Source: Luteolibacter sp. SL250
GTDB taxonomy: Bacteria > Verrucomicrobiota > Verrucomicrobiia > Verrucomicrobiales > Akkermansiaceae
Direction: 5' to 3'
DNA length: 64,000 nt
Assembly (NCBI RefSeq): GCF_026625605.1
Contig: NZ_CP113054.1
Location: forward strand, 4,464,001-4,528,000
Shown here: positions 1-7,988 of the stretch, in pieces
Position numbering within the stretch: position 1 is the stretch's first letter
How the letters are laid out: the number at the start of each line of letters is the position of its first letter
Program-made: the position numbers and the translations under genes
The notes under the pieces: model-generated
Told to the model about the DNA's origin: nothing
The model's input: the letters and a program-made list of their open reading frames with translations, nothing else
Databases searched by the model: none

Positions 1-255
1 GGCGGTCTCGGCTACTTCGCCACCTACTCCCTCGGAAACCTCAACTCCGCCCAGTTGATGGCCGCGGCAAAGGCGGATCCCGTGGTCGCCTCCGCCTTCG
101 CAAAGGCGGACTACGCGCCCCTCCTGACCTGGCTCCGCAGTGCCGTCCATTCGAAGGGAGCCACCCTCGATCCCGCGGATCTCATGGAAGCCGCCACCGG
201 CAAGCTCCCCTCTCCGGAAGATTACCTGGCCCACCTCACCGCACGCTATCTATGA
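1..255 (+). CDS. M32 family metallocarboxypeptidase, C-terminal end only (partial)
   Basis: The reading frame is open from the first base and encodes the last 84 residues of a protein. It begins GGLGYFATYSLGNLNSAQ, which matches the conserved GYFPTYxLGNLxAAQ segment near the C-terminus of thermostable (Taq-type) M32 carboxypeptidases. These are zinc HEXXH enzymes that remove C-terminal residues from peptides in the cytoplasm. The catalytic motif lies outside the window, so activity cannot be judged. The stop codon overlaps the start of tmk by four bases, so the two are probably translationally coupled. The family call rests on this one conserved segment plus the typical helical tail. Confidence 0.8.
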   Translation, partial: GGLGYFATYSLGNLNSAQLMAAAKADPVVASAFAKADYAPLLTWLRSAVHSKGATLDPADLMEAATGKLPSPEDYLAHLTARYL

Positions 256-854
256 ACATGGGCACGGGACTCTTCATCGTCATCGAGGGCATCGACGGCA
301 CCGGTAAATCCACCCAGGCAAAGCGGTTGGCGGAATGGTTCCGCAGCCAGGGACGGGAGGTCGTGCTGAGCCGCGAGCCAACCGATGGCCCGTGGGGTGC
401 GAAAGTCCGCGAGTCCGCCGCCACCGGACGGCTGGCTCCGGAAGAGGAACTGGAGTATTTCCTCAACGACCGCCGCCAGCACGTGGAGGAACTCATCAAA
501 CCCGCCCTCTCCGCCGGAAAGGTGGTGATCCTGGACCGCTATTATTTTTCCACCATGGCTTACCAAGGCGCCCGGGGATTCGATCCCGCCTCCATCCGGG
601 AACGGAATGAAGCGTTCGCACCGCGGCCGGACCTTCTGCTCATTCTGGATCTGGAAGTGGACCAGGCCCTCACCCGCATCGGCGTACGTGGTGACACTGC
701 GAATGAATTCGAAAAGCGCGAGAATCTCGAATACTGCCGGAACGTGTTCCTTTCCCTGGCGGATGAACCCTTCACCCGGGTGATCCCCACCGGCGGCTCG
801 CTGGACGAGGTGACCGGCAGGATCCTCTCGGAAATGAACGCCCACCACCACTGA
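252..854 (+). CDS. tmk: Thymidylate kinase
   Basis: A 200-residue protein, normal for bacterial dTMP kinase, which phosphorylates dTMP to dTDP with ATP in dTTP synthesis. The P-loop EGIDGTGKST is at residues 11-20. The DR(Y) motif occurs as DRYYFSTMAYQG near residue 95, and a short Arg-rich LID region follows (RGDTANEFEKR). The start ATG overlaps the upstream carboxypeptidase stop (ATGA), which suggests co-expression. The next gene is convergent, only 34 bp downstream, and I see no strong terminator in the gap. Confidence 0.96.
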   Translation: MNMGTGLFIVIEGIDGTGKSTQAKRLAEWFRSQGREVVLSREPTDGPWGAKVRESAATGRLAPEEELEYFLNDRRQHVEELIKPALSAGKVVILDRYYFSTMAYQGARGFDPASIRERNEAFAPRPDLLLILDLEVDQALTRIGVRGDTANEFEKRENLEYCRNVFLSLADEPFTRVIPTGGSLDEVTGRILSEMNAHHH

Positions 855-887
855 GCCGGAATCCCCCCGCCGGATGGAAGCAAAGGA

Positions 888-1571
888 TCAGTCGACGCGG
901 CGCTCCATCGCCCTGCGGCGGGCACTGTAGCGGTTGCGGTAGGTGCGCGGGCTCATGCCCATGGCCGCGAAGAAATTGCGGTTGAACTGGGACAACGACT
1001 GGCCGCCGAGCTGATCGGAAATCTCGGAAATCCGCAGGTTGGTCGTCAGCAGTTGGTGGGCGGCGACGGCCACCCGTTCATCCCTCAACAGGGAGCGGAA
1101 GGTGCTGCCCAGGATCTTTTCCAGACGCTCGCCGAGATACCCCGGGGAAAGCTTCAGGACACCCGCAACCTCGCCAAGGCTCATCGACTGGCAGGGGTGC
1201 TGGGTGATGAGGGCCCAGGCGGACTTCACCGCGTCCGGCCACTTCTGGATCGGAGCCCTTCCGCAAAGATTGTCGTGCATGGCTTCCAGCATCCGGAACA
1301 CCACCGGCTTCCTCCAGAACGCGGGTGGCAGGCCGGACTCCATCGCCAGCGTCTCATCCACGCGGACCAGGATGCATACCCGTTCCCTGCGCACCGGAAC
1401 CAGCACACTGGTGCGGTCCAACGTCGAGCGCACCGCATCCAGGCTGAACTCCTTTTTGGTGCAGATGATCGCCCCGGGGGCAAGATACTCCAACGCGGCG
1501 ATGTAGGAGTTGAGCGCCGAGAGGGAAGTGGGTTCTTCCAAGGAGGTGATCTTTTGCTGTTCGGAGTTCAT
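888..1571 (-). CDS. AraC-family transcriptional regulator
   Basis: A 227-residue protein. The C-terminal ~100 residues form a double helix-turn-helix of the AraC/XylS type: first HTH around MSLGEVAGVLKLSPGYLGER, second around LRISEISDQLGGQSLSQFNR, ending in the family signature MGMSPRTYRNRY. The N-terminal ~115 residues match no cupin or periplasmic-binding sensor that I recognise, so the signal is unknown. It is transcribed divergently from the small winged-HTH gene at 1700 across a 128-bp AT-rich spacer, which makes cross-regulation or autoregulation plausible. It converges on tmk. Confidence 0.88.
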   Translation of the reverse strand: MNSEQQKITSLEEPTSLSALNSYIAALEYLAPGAIICTKKEFSLDAVRSTLDRTSVLVPVRRERVCILVRVDETLAMESGLPPAFWRKPVVFRMLEAMHDNLCGRAPIQKWPDAVKSAWALITQHPCQSMSLGEVAGVLKLSPGYLGERLEKILGSTFRSLLRDERVAVAAHQLLTTNLRISEISDQLGGQSLSQFNRNFFAAMGMSPRTYRNRYSARRRAMERRVD

Positions 1572-1678
1572 AAACCTGTATTTCGGGGAGAACGCGGTGC
1601 TTTTTATAGAGAGTGTTTTTTCATTTGTGAGGCGGAGAAATGCAAAAAAAATCCCGATTTTTACTTCCCCTCATTCTA

Positions 1679-1690
1679 ATGTATATACAT
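1679..1690. promoter_or_regulatory. Perfect 12-bp palindrome, candidate operator
   Basis: ATGTATATACAT is its own reverse complement and lies 9-20 bp upstream of the preferred start of the winged-HTH gene, in the divergent spacer between two DNA-binding protein genes. An alternative start at 1640 would place it inside the coding region. Operator function is inferred from symmetry and position only. Confidence 0.4.
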
Positions 1691-1699
1691 CATCCGCAC

Positions 1700-1993
1700 A
1701 TGCCATCCACGAAAAAACCTTGGTCTCTGCTCAGCCGTCATGGTCAGGTGCTGATTTTGCTGGCGGGTAACCCGCGTTTGAGAATGACCGATCTGGCGCG
1801 CACGCTGGGAATCAGCGAACGATCCGCCAGATTGCTGGTGGGCTCCTTGCATCGAAGCAACCTGCTCAATATTCATAAAACCGGCCGGAATAACACCTAT
1901 CAGGTGAATTCCTCCGTGCCGCTTCCCAACAGCCTTGAACGGGCGATTCCGCTCGAGTCGATCCTGAAGCTGAGTTCTCATTTCCCGGCGTAG
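1700..1993 (+). CDS. Small winged helix-turn-helix regulator
   Basis: A 97-residue protein made almost entirely of a winged HTH: helices around RMTDLARTLGISERSARLL, then a wing ending in GRNNTYQVN. It resembles short MarR/ArsR-like regulators that begin (K)PWxxLxxHGQVLxxLAxxP; that family start favours the ATG at 1700. An upstream ATG at 1640 has a better Shine-Dalgarno (GAGG at 7 nt) and would add 20 mostly hydrophobic residues, so the start is open. The gene's last 16 bases overlap the end of the convergent glgA. The ligand is unknown. Confidence 0.7.
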   Translation: MPSTKKPWSLLSRHGQVLILLAGNPRLRMTDLARTLGISERSARLLVGSLHRSNLLNIHKTGRNNTYQVNSSVPLPNSLERAIPLESILKLSSHFPA

Positions 1994-3546
1994 CGGAGGT
2001 TGGTTTCTCCCTGCAGGGATCTTCCGAGCAGTTTCTCGAACAAGCCGACGTAGGAATCGACCGCGGAGGCAGGGGCAAAACGCTCCTGGCTCTGCCGCAT
2101 GATCCGTTCCACAGCCCCATGGCGTTGTCCGTCAGGCTGGCGGTGGAACCGCATGGCTTCCTGGATGGCCCACCGGAGTCCGCCGGCGTCGTGATTCTCG
2201 AAGACGAATCCATTTCCGGCCCCTGAGTCCGGCGACAGATGCTCGACGGTGTCCTGCAGTCCTCCGGTCCGGTGGACGATGGGCAGGCTTCCATACTTCA
2301 GTCCCACCATCTGCGCCAGTCCGCAGGGTTCATAGGATGATGGCATCATGACGAAATCCGAAGCTCCGAAGGCAAGCCGCGACAACGTCTCATCAAACTG
2401 GCAGACGGCAATCCGGTGGCGGAGACCGTGGAAGTCCGCGATGTGCTCGAAGTGGCGTTTGTACGGTCCGTCGGCCACGAAAACCACCTGCAGGCCGCTC
2501 GCGGCATGGTCACTCGTCACCTGATAGAGGATGTCCGCCAGCAACTGGCAGCCCTTTTGCACCGGGTCCAGGCGGGAGGGCCAGAAAAGCAGCGGCGCGG
2601 AGGGATTCACCTCCAGCCCGCAGGCCTTCTGGAGGGCGGCCTTGTTCGCCGCCTTTGCCCCCGCATGGGTGGATGCACCATACCGCTCCACCAGCGCGGG
2701 ATCGGACTCAGGATTCCAGGTGGCGTCCGGGGCGTTGATGATGCCTGAAGCGCAGCCGGCGGAGTGCTTCGCCCGCAGCACCTCATTGAGCCGTTCAGTC
2801 CCGGCGTGCCGTCCGTCCATGAGCTCATGGAGGAACGACCGGCTGACCGTGTTCACATGGTCGGCCGCATGGACGGCGGACGGCAGGAAGGAGACCTGGT
2901 TCCATGACCGGCTCTGAACGTAGGATTCCGGATACTGCTGGTAATGGAGTCCATCCCAGAAGCGCGCGGCGTCGATGCCGCGGTCCTCGATCTCAGCGAG
3001 CGTCGCCTGCTCGTCATGCAGGTTGTGGATGGTGAAAATGCTTTTCATCCCCATCTTCCTGGCGGCCGCAGGGACCAAGCCGGTCATCCAGTCATGGCAA
3101 TGGACGATGTCCGGACGGACCTGGGGAAGGACATGGTGGATGACGTCCCGCTGGAAAACGAGCGCCGCCCTGCGGTTGTCGCTGGCACCGCCTTCATACA
3201 CGGACCGCCGGTAGTAGAACTCCCGGTCCTGGCAAAGGTGCAACCGCCGCGAAAGCATGGGCTCCTCCCGGAAAAGACTCCGGAAATGGGGCATCGCCAC
3301 ATGGACATCCGCCCCGCGTTCCGAAAGGGAATCCACCAGCAGGGTGCACATGTCCGCCAGCCCGCCCGCCTTCGCCCTCGGCGCTTTCCCCCCGCGCAGC
3401 CAGAGCGAGCTGCTGCTGTTCAGCTCCGGAGTCACGATGAGAATCCGAGGGCGCTTTCGTCCCCGCCCAGACGACAAAAGGCGGCCGGCGTTTTTCGAGT
3501 TCGTCGAGTCAGCCATGGATTGTACGCGCAGCTCCAAAGTGGACAT
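1978..3546 (-). CDS. glgA: Glycogen synthase (ADP-glucose-type GT5)
   Basis: A GT5 family glycosyltransferase that extends alpha-1,4-glucan from a nucleotide-glucose donor. The substrate loop KAGGLADM, near residue 55 of the 522-residue form, matches the GlgA K-x-G-G-L-x-D motif. The C-terminal domain holds SRLDPVQKGCQLL and the donor-site segment PSSYEPCGLAQMVGLKYGS. The start is uncertain: the ATG at 3546 is listed, the ATG at 3516 is equally possible, and the frame stays open upstream to a TTG at 3666. Even the shortest form has a Ser/Arg-rich extension before the usual PRILIVTPE start. A GH13 branching-type enzyme lies 0.7 kb away on the same strand, consistent with glycogen storage. Confidence 0.9.
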   Translation of the reverse strand: MSTLELRVQSMADSTNSKNAGRLLSSGRGRKRPRILIVTPELNSSSSLWLRGGKAPRAKAGGLADMCTLLVDSLSERGADVHVAMPHFRSLFREEPMLSRRLHLCQDREFYYRRSVYEGGASDNRRAALVFQRDVIHHVLPQVRPDIVHCHDWMTGLVPAAARKMGMKSIFTIHNLHDEQATLAEIEDRGIDAARFWDGLHYQQYPESYVQSRSWNQVSFLPSAVHAADHVNTVSRSFLHELMDGRHAGTERLNEVLRAKHSAGCASGIINAPDATWNPESDPALVERYGASTHAGAKAANKAALQKACGLEVNPSAPLLFWPSRLDPVQKGCQLLADILYQVTSDHAASGLQVVFVADGPYKRHFEHIADFHGLRHRIAVCQFDETLSRLAFGASDFVMMPSSYEPCGLAQMVGLKYGSLPIVHRTGGLQDTVEHLSPDSGAGNGFVFENHDAGGLRWAIQEAMRFHRQPDGQRHGAVERIMRQSQERFAPASAVDSYVGLFEKLLGRSLQGETNLRYAGK

Positions 3547-3880
3547 GGGAAACGGTTTGAGGACGGCATGCAGGACATGGGGCCTGACCGCTCTGCCGGC
3601 GTACAGTGTGAACCCCCCGTTACCTGGATAACGCACTGCGTCTGAGCGGAAATTGTGCCATTCCAACGCCCCAATTCAGACCCGTTGAAAAACCTCCGCA
3701 AATCGGTGGATTCAACCGCCTGCGGCCTTCACATCCTCCCGCTGAAGTGCGGATCGAATTGCAGAAGGCGATGATTCCGGTTGCACAAGGCAATGGCCGC
3801 CCCATCTCCCATGCCTTCACGAAGTCCCTTGAAGTTTCGGAATATGGGACGTTACTTGGCAGGATCATCCAGAAACCATC
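3547..3880. other. Intergenic region upstream of glgA and the small membrane-protein gene
   Basis: This divergent spacer of about 330 bp should contain the promoters for glgA (minus) and the gene at 3881 (plus). I see no convincing sigma-70 pair, repeat or RNA gene in it. Part of it (3547-3666) may be coding if glgA starts further upstream. Confidence 0.5.
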
Positions 3881-4225
3881 ATGTCCCAATCCCCATTCAA
3901 CGACCGCCGTGCCCTGAACCTGCTTTCCCGGGTGGGTGACGATCTTTCCCAACTCCGCCAGGATGTGGCGCCCCTCATCTCCCACACCGCGCACCGCACG
4001 GTTCCTGACGGCGCCCGGCAACTGGCTGACACAGCGAGACACCAACTGGAAAGCGGAGGAGCCTATGCGGCCGCCCGCCTCAGGGCGCTCCGCTCAACGC
4101 CACAGCGGGAGGCCGTCGGCCTCGCCGGAGGACTCCTGCTCGCCGGGCTCGTCGCATTCGGCGTGTATGCCATCTGCAAGGGCCGCTGCGAACGGGAGTA
4201 TCCGGAGGACGGGGACGGTTACTGA
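3881..4225 (+). CDS. Small single-pass membrane protein (YqjD/DUF883-like layout)
   Basis: A 114-residue protein of unknown function. Residues 1-80 are helical and charged, with alternating hydrophobics (LLSRVGDDLSQLRQDV and ARHQLESGGAYAAARL). One membrane segment, EAVGLAGGLLLAGLVAFGVYAI, is followed by a short acidic tail ending GDGY. Amphipathic helix plus a C-terminal anchor resembles the ElaB/YqjD/DUF883 group of ribosome- or envelope-associated proteins, but the sequence similarity I can see is weak. The stop overlaps the convergent GH13 gene by 7 bp. Confidence 0.6.
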   Translation: MSQSPFNDRRALNLLSRVGDDLSQLRQDVAPLISHTAHRTVPDGARQLADTARHQLESGGAYAAARLRALRSTPQREAVGLAGGLLLAGLVAFGVYAICKGRCEREYPEDGDGY

Positions 4226-6057
4226 TCCTGGCTGAGGACCAACAACGCGTAGGGAGGAAGAGTGAGCGCGCCCAGAGGATGCGGGTGACCTTCCGCGCCT
4301 TCCCCCGCCTCGATCTCCGTCAGCAGCGTGTTGTCGAAATCCCCGCTGTATCCTTCCCAGTCCGCATTGAACCGGACCCTCCACGCGCCTCCGGCAGGCA
4401 GGGACAGTTCATATCCCTCGTAGGTTTTTCCGGTCAGGTTCATGACGACCACGGTGCTGTCCCCAGGGCCACCGTCATACCAGCGGTGCCAGGCAATGAC
4501 CTTCGCATCCTGGTTCCTGTGGAAGACGTCCACGTTCTGGCCGGTCAGCCCGCGGCAGAAGCCGTCGAGATTTCTCCGCAGACGCATGAGATCCCGGAAC
4601 GCCATCTGGATCCCGCGGAAGTCGCGCAGCTTCTGCCAGTCCATCATCGTCCGATCGTCGAACCAGCCGTCTTCCAGGATCTCCTGCCCCTGGAAAATCA
4701 TCGGCACACCGGGTGAGGTGAGGACCACCCCGGCCGCCTGCAGCGCCCTGCGTCTGGCCCAGATGCCGGACGGATTCTCTCCGTCGATTTCCGATACCAG
4801 CCGCTGGCGGCCGTTGGCCACCTCGTCGTGGGACTCGGTATAGATCACCCTGCGGAATGCGTCCCCTGCCAGCAGCGGAGTCACCGCGGATGCGATGGCA
4901 CCGACGTCCCGGTGATCATCAGACGGGTTCTCCAGCACGGCGCGCAGCGGATGGACGAATGCGGCATCCCACTGGGTGTCGAAGCCCGCCCCGCCCTCCT
5001 CCACCCAGGAGGTCAGCGCGGCATTGCAGCCGAGATCCTCCGCGATGGCATAGACGCGGGGGGACACCAGCTTCAGGTCCTTGTTGATCCATTGAAGCAA
5101 CTGCCAGCCCTCCGGGAGATCCACGGACTCGTGGTTCTCGATCCCCTTCGTCCGACGGATGTAGCTGACAGCGTCCAGCCGCAGTCCATCCGCCCGGAAC
5201 TCCGTCGCCCACATCACGGCATTGTCCCTCAGATACTGGCGCACCTCATGGCGGCCATAGTCTGGCCGGGTCTGTCCCCACGGGGTCTCCGCCCGCCAGT
5301 CATTGTAGAAATAGATGCCGCCCATGCCGTCCTGGGACCATCCGTCGAACTGCCAGAGGTCGAGTTGGTCCGGACCGAAGTGGTTGTAAACGATATCCAG
5401 GATCACGGCGATGCCATGGGCGTGGGCCTCACGGATGAGTTCCTTGAGCTTGTCCGGCCCGCCGTAGTCCATCTCCACCGCGAAGGGATGGTTCGGGTTG
5501 TAGCCCCATGAGGTTTCACCCGGAAACTCGGTGGGCGGCAGCAGCTCGATCACGTTGACCCCCAGATCCCGCAGGTAGGGCAACCGGCGGATGACATCCG
5601 CGAAAGTCCCGGGCCGCCCGGTTTTCCCGGATCCGCCGAAGGTTCCCACATGCAGCTCATACAGGACGACCTCGTTGAGCGGCGGGGCTTCGAACTCCAG
5701 ATCCCCCCAGTCGAAGGTGTCCTGATAGATGACGCCGTCACCGGTGGCGGTGTCGATCATCCTCGCCCGGGGATCGACCCGCAGCGCCTCTCCGCCATCC
5801 CAGGAAAGGCGGAAGCGGTATTTGTCGCCCACCTTTGCCTCCGCACAGTGACCGCTCCAGTTCCCGTTGTCCTCCTTTTCCAGCCGCACTCCCGGGTCCG
5901 CCCAGCCGTTGAAATCACCGGTCACATGGACCTTCGCCGCATTCGGCGCCCACACGCGGAAATCCACTCCCTGTTCCATGACCACGGCACCCATCGCAGG
6001 CTGGGCGGCGGGCTGGGGTTTGCTGGCGGGCTTCTTCTCCATCGTCGCTGTTTGCAT
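4219..6057 (-). CDS. GH13 alpha-glucan enzyme, 1,4-alpha-glucan branching enzyme type
   Basis: A 612-residue protein. An N-terminal CBM48/E-set domain (FRVWAPNAAKVHVTGDFNGW, residues ~30-50) precedes a GH13 TIM barrel. Catalytic residues are visible: nucleophile Asp in DGLRLDAVSY, acid/base Glu in AIAEDLG, and the transition-state Asp in YTESHDEVANG; YNHFGPDQLDL is conserved region I. The E-S-H-D form of region IV is typical of branching enzymes rather than TreZ or isoamylase, but an amylase role is not excluded. The start was set at the ATG at 6057 because the ~86 residues upstream look non-coding. Together with glgA it suggests glycogen synthesis, although no glgC or glgP is nearby. Confidence 0.85.
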   Translation of the reverse strand: MQTATMEKKPASKPQPAAQPAMGAVVMEQGVDFRVWAPNAAKVHVTGDFNGWADPGVRLEKEDNGNWSGHCAEAKVGDKYRFRLSWDGGEALRVDPRARMIDTATGDGVIYQDTFDWGDLEFEAPPLNEVVLYELHVGTFGGSGKTGRPGTFADVIRRLPYLRDLGVNVIELLPPTEFPGETSWGYNPNHPFAVEMDYGGPDKLKELIREAHAHGIAVILDIVYNHFGPDQLDLWQFDGWSQDGMGGIYFYNDWRAETPWGQTRPDYGRHEVRQYLRDNAVMWATEFRADGLRLDAVSYIRRTKGIENHESVDLPEGWQLLQWINKDLKLVSPRVYAIAEDLGCNAALTSWVEEGGAGFDTQWDAAFVHPLRAVLENPSDDHRDVGAIASAVTPLLAGDAFRRVIYTESHDEVANGRQRLVSEIDGENPSGIWARRRALQAAGVVLTSPGVPMIFQGQEILEDGWFDDRTMMDWQKLRDFRGIQMAFRDLMRLRRNLDGFCRGLTGQNVDVFHRNQDAKVIAWHRWYDGGPGDSTVVVMNLTGKTYEGYELSLPAGGAWRVRFNADWEGYSGDFDNTLLTEIEAGEGAEGHPHPLGALTLPPYALLVLSQDQ

Positions 6058-6230
6058 AGGCCGCTCCGTCCAGCGCGTTCCATACCTAACAGGGCAGCCA
6101 ATGATTTCCAATGACTGCCGGTGGATGCCTGCACGAATCCTCCGTGCATTCCGAATGAACGCGGAGCGATCTGCAATGAACCATCCATCAGTTGAAACCC
6201 GCCACAATGGGATGATCTTGGAGGCACTGC

Positions 6231-7436
6231 ATGAATCTGACATCGGAGCATCCCTTCTGGTCGGTGAGGAACGGAATCCTATCCACCTATCCGCCATTAC
6301 TGGAGAATGGGTCATGCGAAGTCCTCGTGCTGGGAGCGGGCATCACCGGTGCGCTGGTGACGGAGGCGCTGGCCGCTGATGGCCATGATGTCATCACGCT
6401 GGATGCGCGGGACGTCGGACGTGGCAGCACCAGCGCCAGCACCGCGCTCCTGCAATATGAGGTCGATACCCATCTGGTGGATCTCATCGCACGGCATGGC
6501 CGCCGGATGGGGGAACTGGCCTACATGGCCTGCCATGAAAGCATCGACATCCTAGAGCGGCGCATCCAGGCGTCGTCCATCGACTGTGACTTCCTCCGCA
6601 AGGACAGCGTCTACCTCGCGTCCCGGGAAAAGGACTGGCCGGTCCTGCGGGAAGAAGGCGAGGCACGGCGCAAGATCGGCATCCAGGTGGCGGAGTGGGA
6701 CGCCACGGAAGTCGCCGCAAAGTTCGGCTTCTACCGGCCCGGGGCGCTGCACTCCGTCCAAGCCGCGGAGGTGGATGCCTACCGGCTGACCCACGGCCTG
6801 CTGCAGGCGGCGACCGCCAGGGGTGGCCGCATTTTCGACCGCACCGCCGCCACGGAAATCAACCACCATGCCGGCGGTGTCACCGTCACGACGGACCGGG
6901 GGACCTCGGTCCGCGCGCGCAAGGTTGTCGTGGCCACGGGCTACGAGGCGTCCGAACTTTTCGATACCGGCCGGTTCGTGAATCTGAACAGTTCCTTCGC
7001 CATCGCCTCCGAACCGATCCCGGATGCGGAACCGTGGTGGAGGCGCTGTCTGCTGTGGGAGAGCGCCCGTCCGTATTTCTACCTGCGCGGCGGAGCAGGG
7101 GGCCGGGCGATCTTCGGCGGGGAGGACGTCCCCTTCCGCAACGCGAAAGCGCGTGACCGCGTGCTGCCCGCGAAGGCGGACAAGCTGGCCGCCCGCTTCC
7201 GTGACTTTTTCCCCGCGATCCGGATGGAACCCGCTTTCGAATGGGCCGGGACGTTCGGCGAGACCGAGGATGGTCTTGCCTACATCGGCCCCTACAACAA
7301 ACATCCCGACTGCCTGTTTGCCCTCGGATTCGGTGGGAACGGCATCACCTACAGCGTCATCGCCGCGGAAATCATCCGCAGCCACCTGAAAGGGAAAAAG
7401 CACCGCTACGCCGGGGTGTTCCGGTTTGATCGTTAG
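6231..7436 (+). CDS. FAD-dependent oxidoreductase (DAO family)
   Basis: A 401-residue flavoprotein of the D-amino-acid oxidase/glycine oxidase fold. The N-terminal dinucleotide motif is VLVLGAGITGALVTEALAADG (first residues near 31), followed by DARDVGRGSTSAS, which contacts FAD. A C-terminal FAD segment contains FALGFGGNGITYS. These enzymes oxidise a C-N or C-OH bond of small substrates; the substrate cannot be inferred here. It is divergent from the GH13 gene with a 173-bp spacer and stands alone, with no partner subunit next to it. There is no signal peptide, so it is probably cytoplasmic. Confidence 0.87.
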   Translation: MNLTSEHPFWSVRNGILSTYPPLLENGSCEVLVLGAGITGALVTEALAADGHDVITLDARDVGRGSTSASTALLQYEVDTHLVDLIARHGRRMGELAYMACHESIDILERRIQASSIDCDFLRKDSVYLASREKDWPVLREEGEARRKIGIQVAEWDATEVAAKFGFYRPGALHSVQAAEVDAYRLTHGLLQAATARGGRIFDRTAATEINHHAGGVTVTTDRGTSVRARKVVVATGYEASELFDTGRFVNLNSSFAIASEPIPDAEPWWRRCLLWESARPYFYLRGGAGGRAIFGGEDVPFRNAKARDRVLPAKADKLAARFRDFFPAIRMEPAFEWAGTFGETEDGLAYIGPYNKHPDCLFALGFGGNGITYSVIAAEIIRSHLKGKKHRYAGVFRFDR

Positions 7437-7550
7437 CAGTAACCCAACGCAAATGGCACGATCCAATCGCAAAACGCAGATGAGCATCTGCGGGAAAGGC
7501 GTGCAAAGTCCCGCAACTGCGTGAGGCACGCCGAATGCGGGACTCCTAGC

Positions 7551-7988
7551 ATGAAGTACCTCCTACTTTCCATGCCTTTGGTCGCCGTTCTTTCAATCAC
7601 CAGTTGCGATAAGACGAAATCCGAGGCGACCGGTGACGTTTCCTTCGCCCGCTCCGCCTTTGTCGCTCTGGCGAAAGGTGACACCAAAGCCCAGGACATG
7701 ATCGACTGGCCGGTCTTTACCGCCCCGGGCGAGAATGTGGCCGCCAAATACAACGCGATCCCCACTGAAACGGAGAAGGCACAGTTCCGCGGCGAATATG
7801 TGACCGGCTTCGCGACGTCATTCCGCCAGACCGGCGGCAGTGTGGACAATTTCACCAACTGGACCGTCAGCTTCCACGACAGCACCCGCACGGAGGTCAC
7901 CGCCCAATCGCCCAACGGTCTTCTCAAGCTGACCGTCAGCGAGCGGAACTCCACGGAGAAGCTCTCGGCGATCGACGTCGTGAAATGA
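7551..7988 (+). CDS. Predicted lipoprotein of unknown function
   Basis: A 145-residue protein whose N-terminus, MKYLLLSMPLVAVLSITSCDK, is a signal peptide with a lipobox (ITSC), so it should be lipidated at Cys19 and anchored in the envelope. The Asp at position +2 would argue for inner-membrane retention under the E. coli Lol rule, if that rule applies here. The mature part is about 125 residues and looks like a small alpha+beta fold such as NTF2-like (VDNFTNWTVSFHDSTRTEV), but I cannot name a family. The ATG at 7551 was chosen because it begins the signal peptide. Its stop codon directly abuts the stop of the convergent gene. Confidence 0.7.
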   Translation: MKYLLLSMPLVAVLSITSCDKTKSEATGDVSFARSAFVALAKGDTKAQDMIDWPVFTAPGENVAAKYNAIPTETEKAQFRGEYVTGFATSFRQTGGSVDNFTNWTVSFHDSTRTEVTAQSPNGLLKLTVSERNSTEKLSAIDVVK

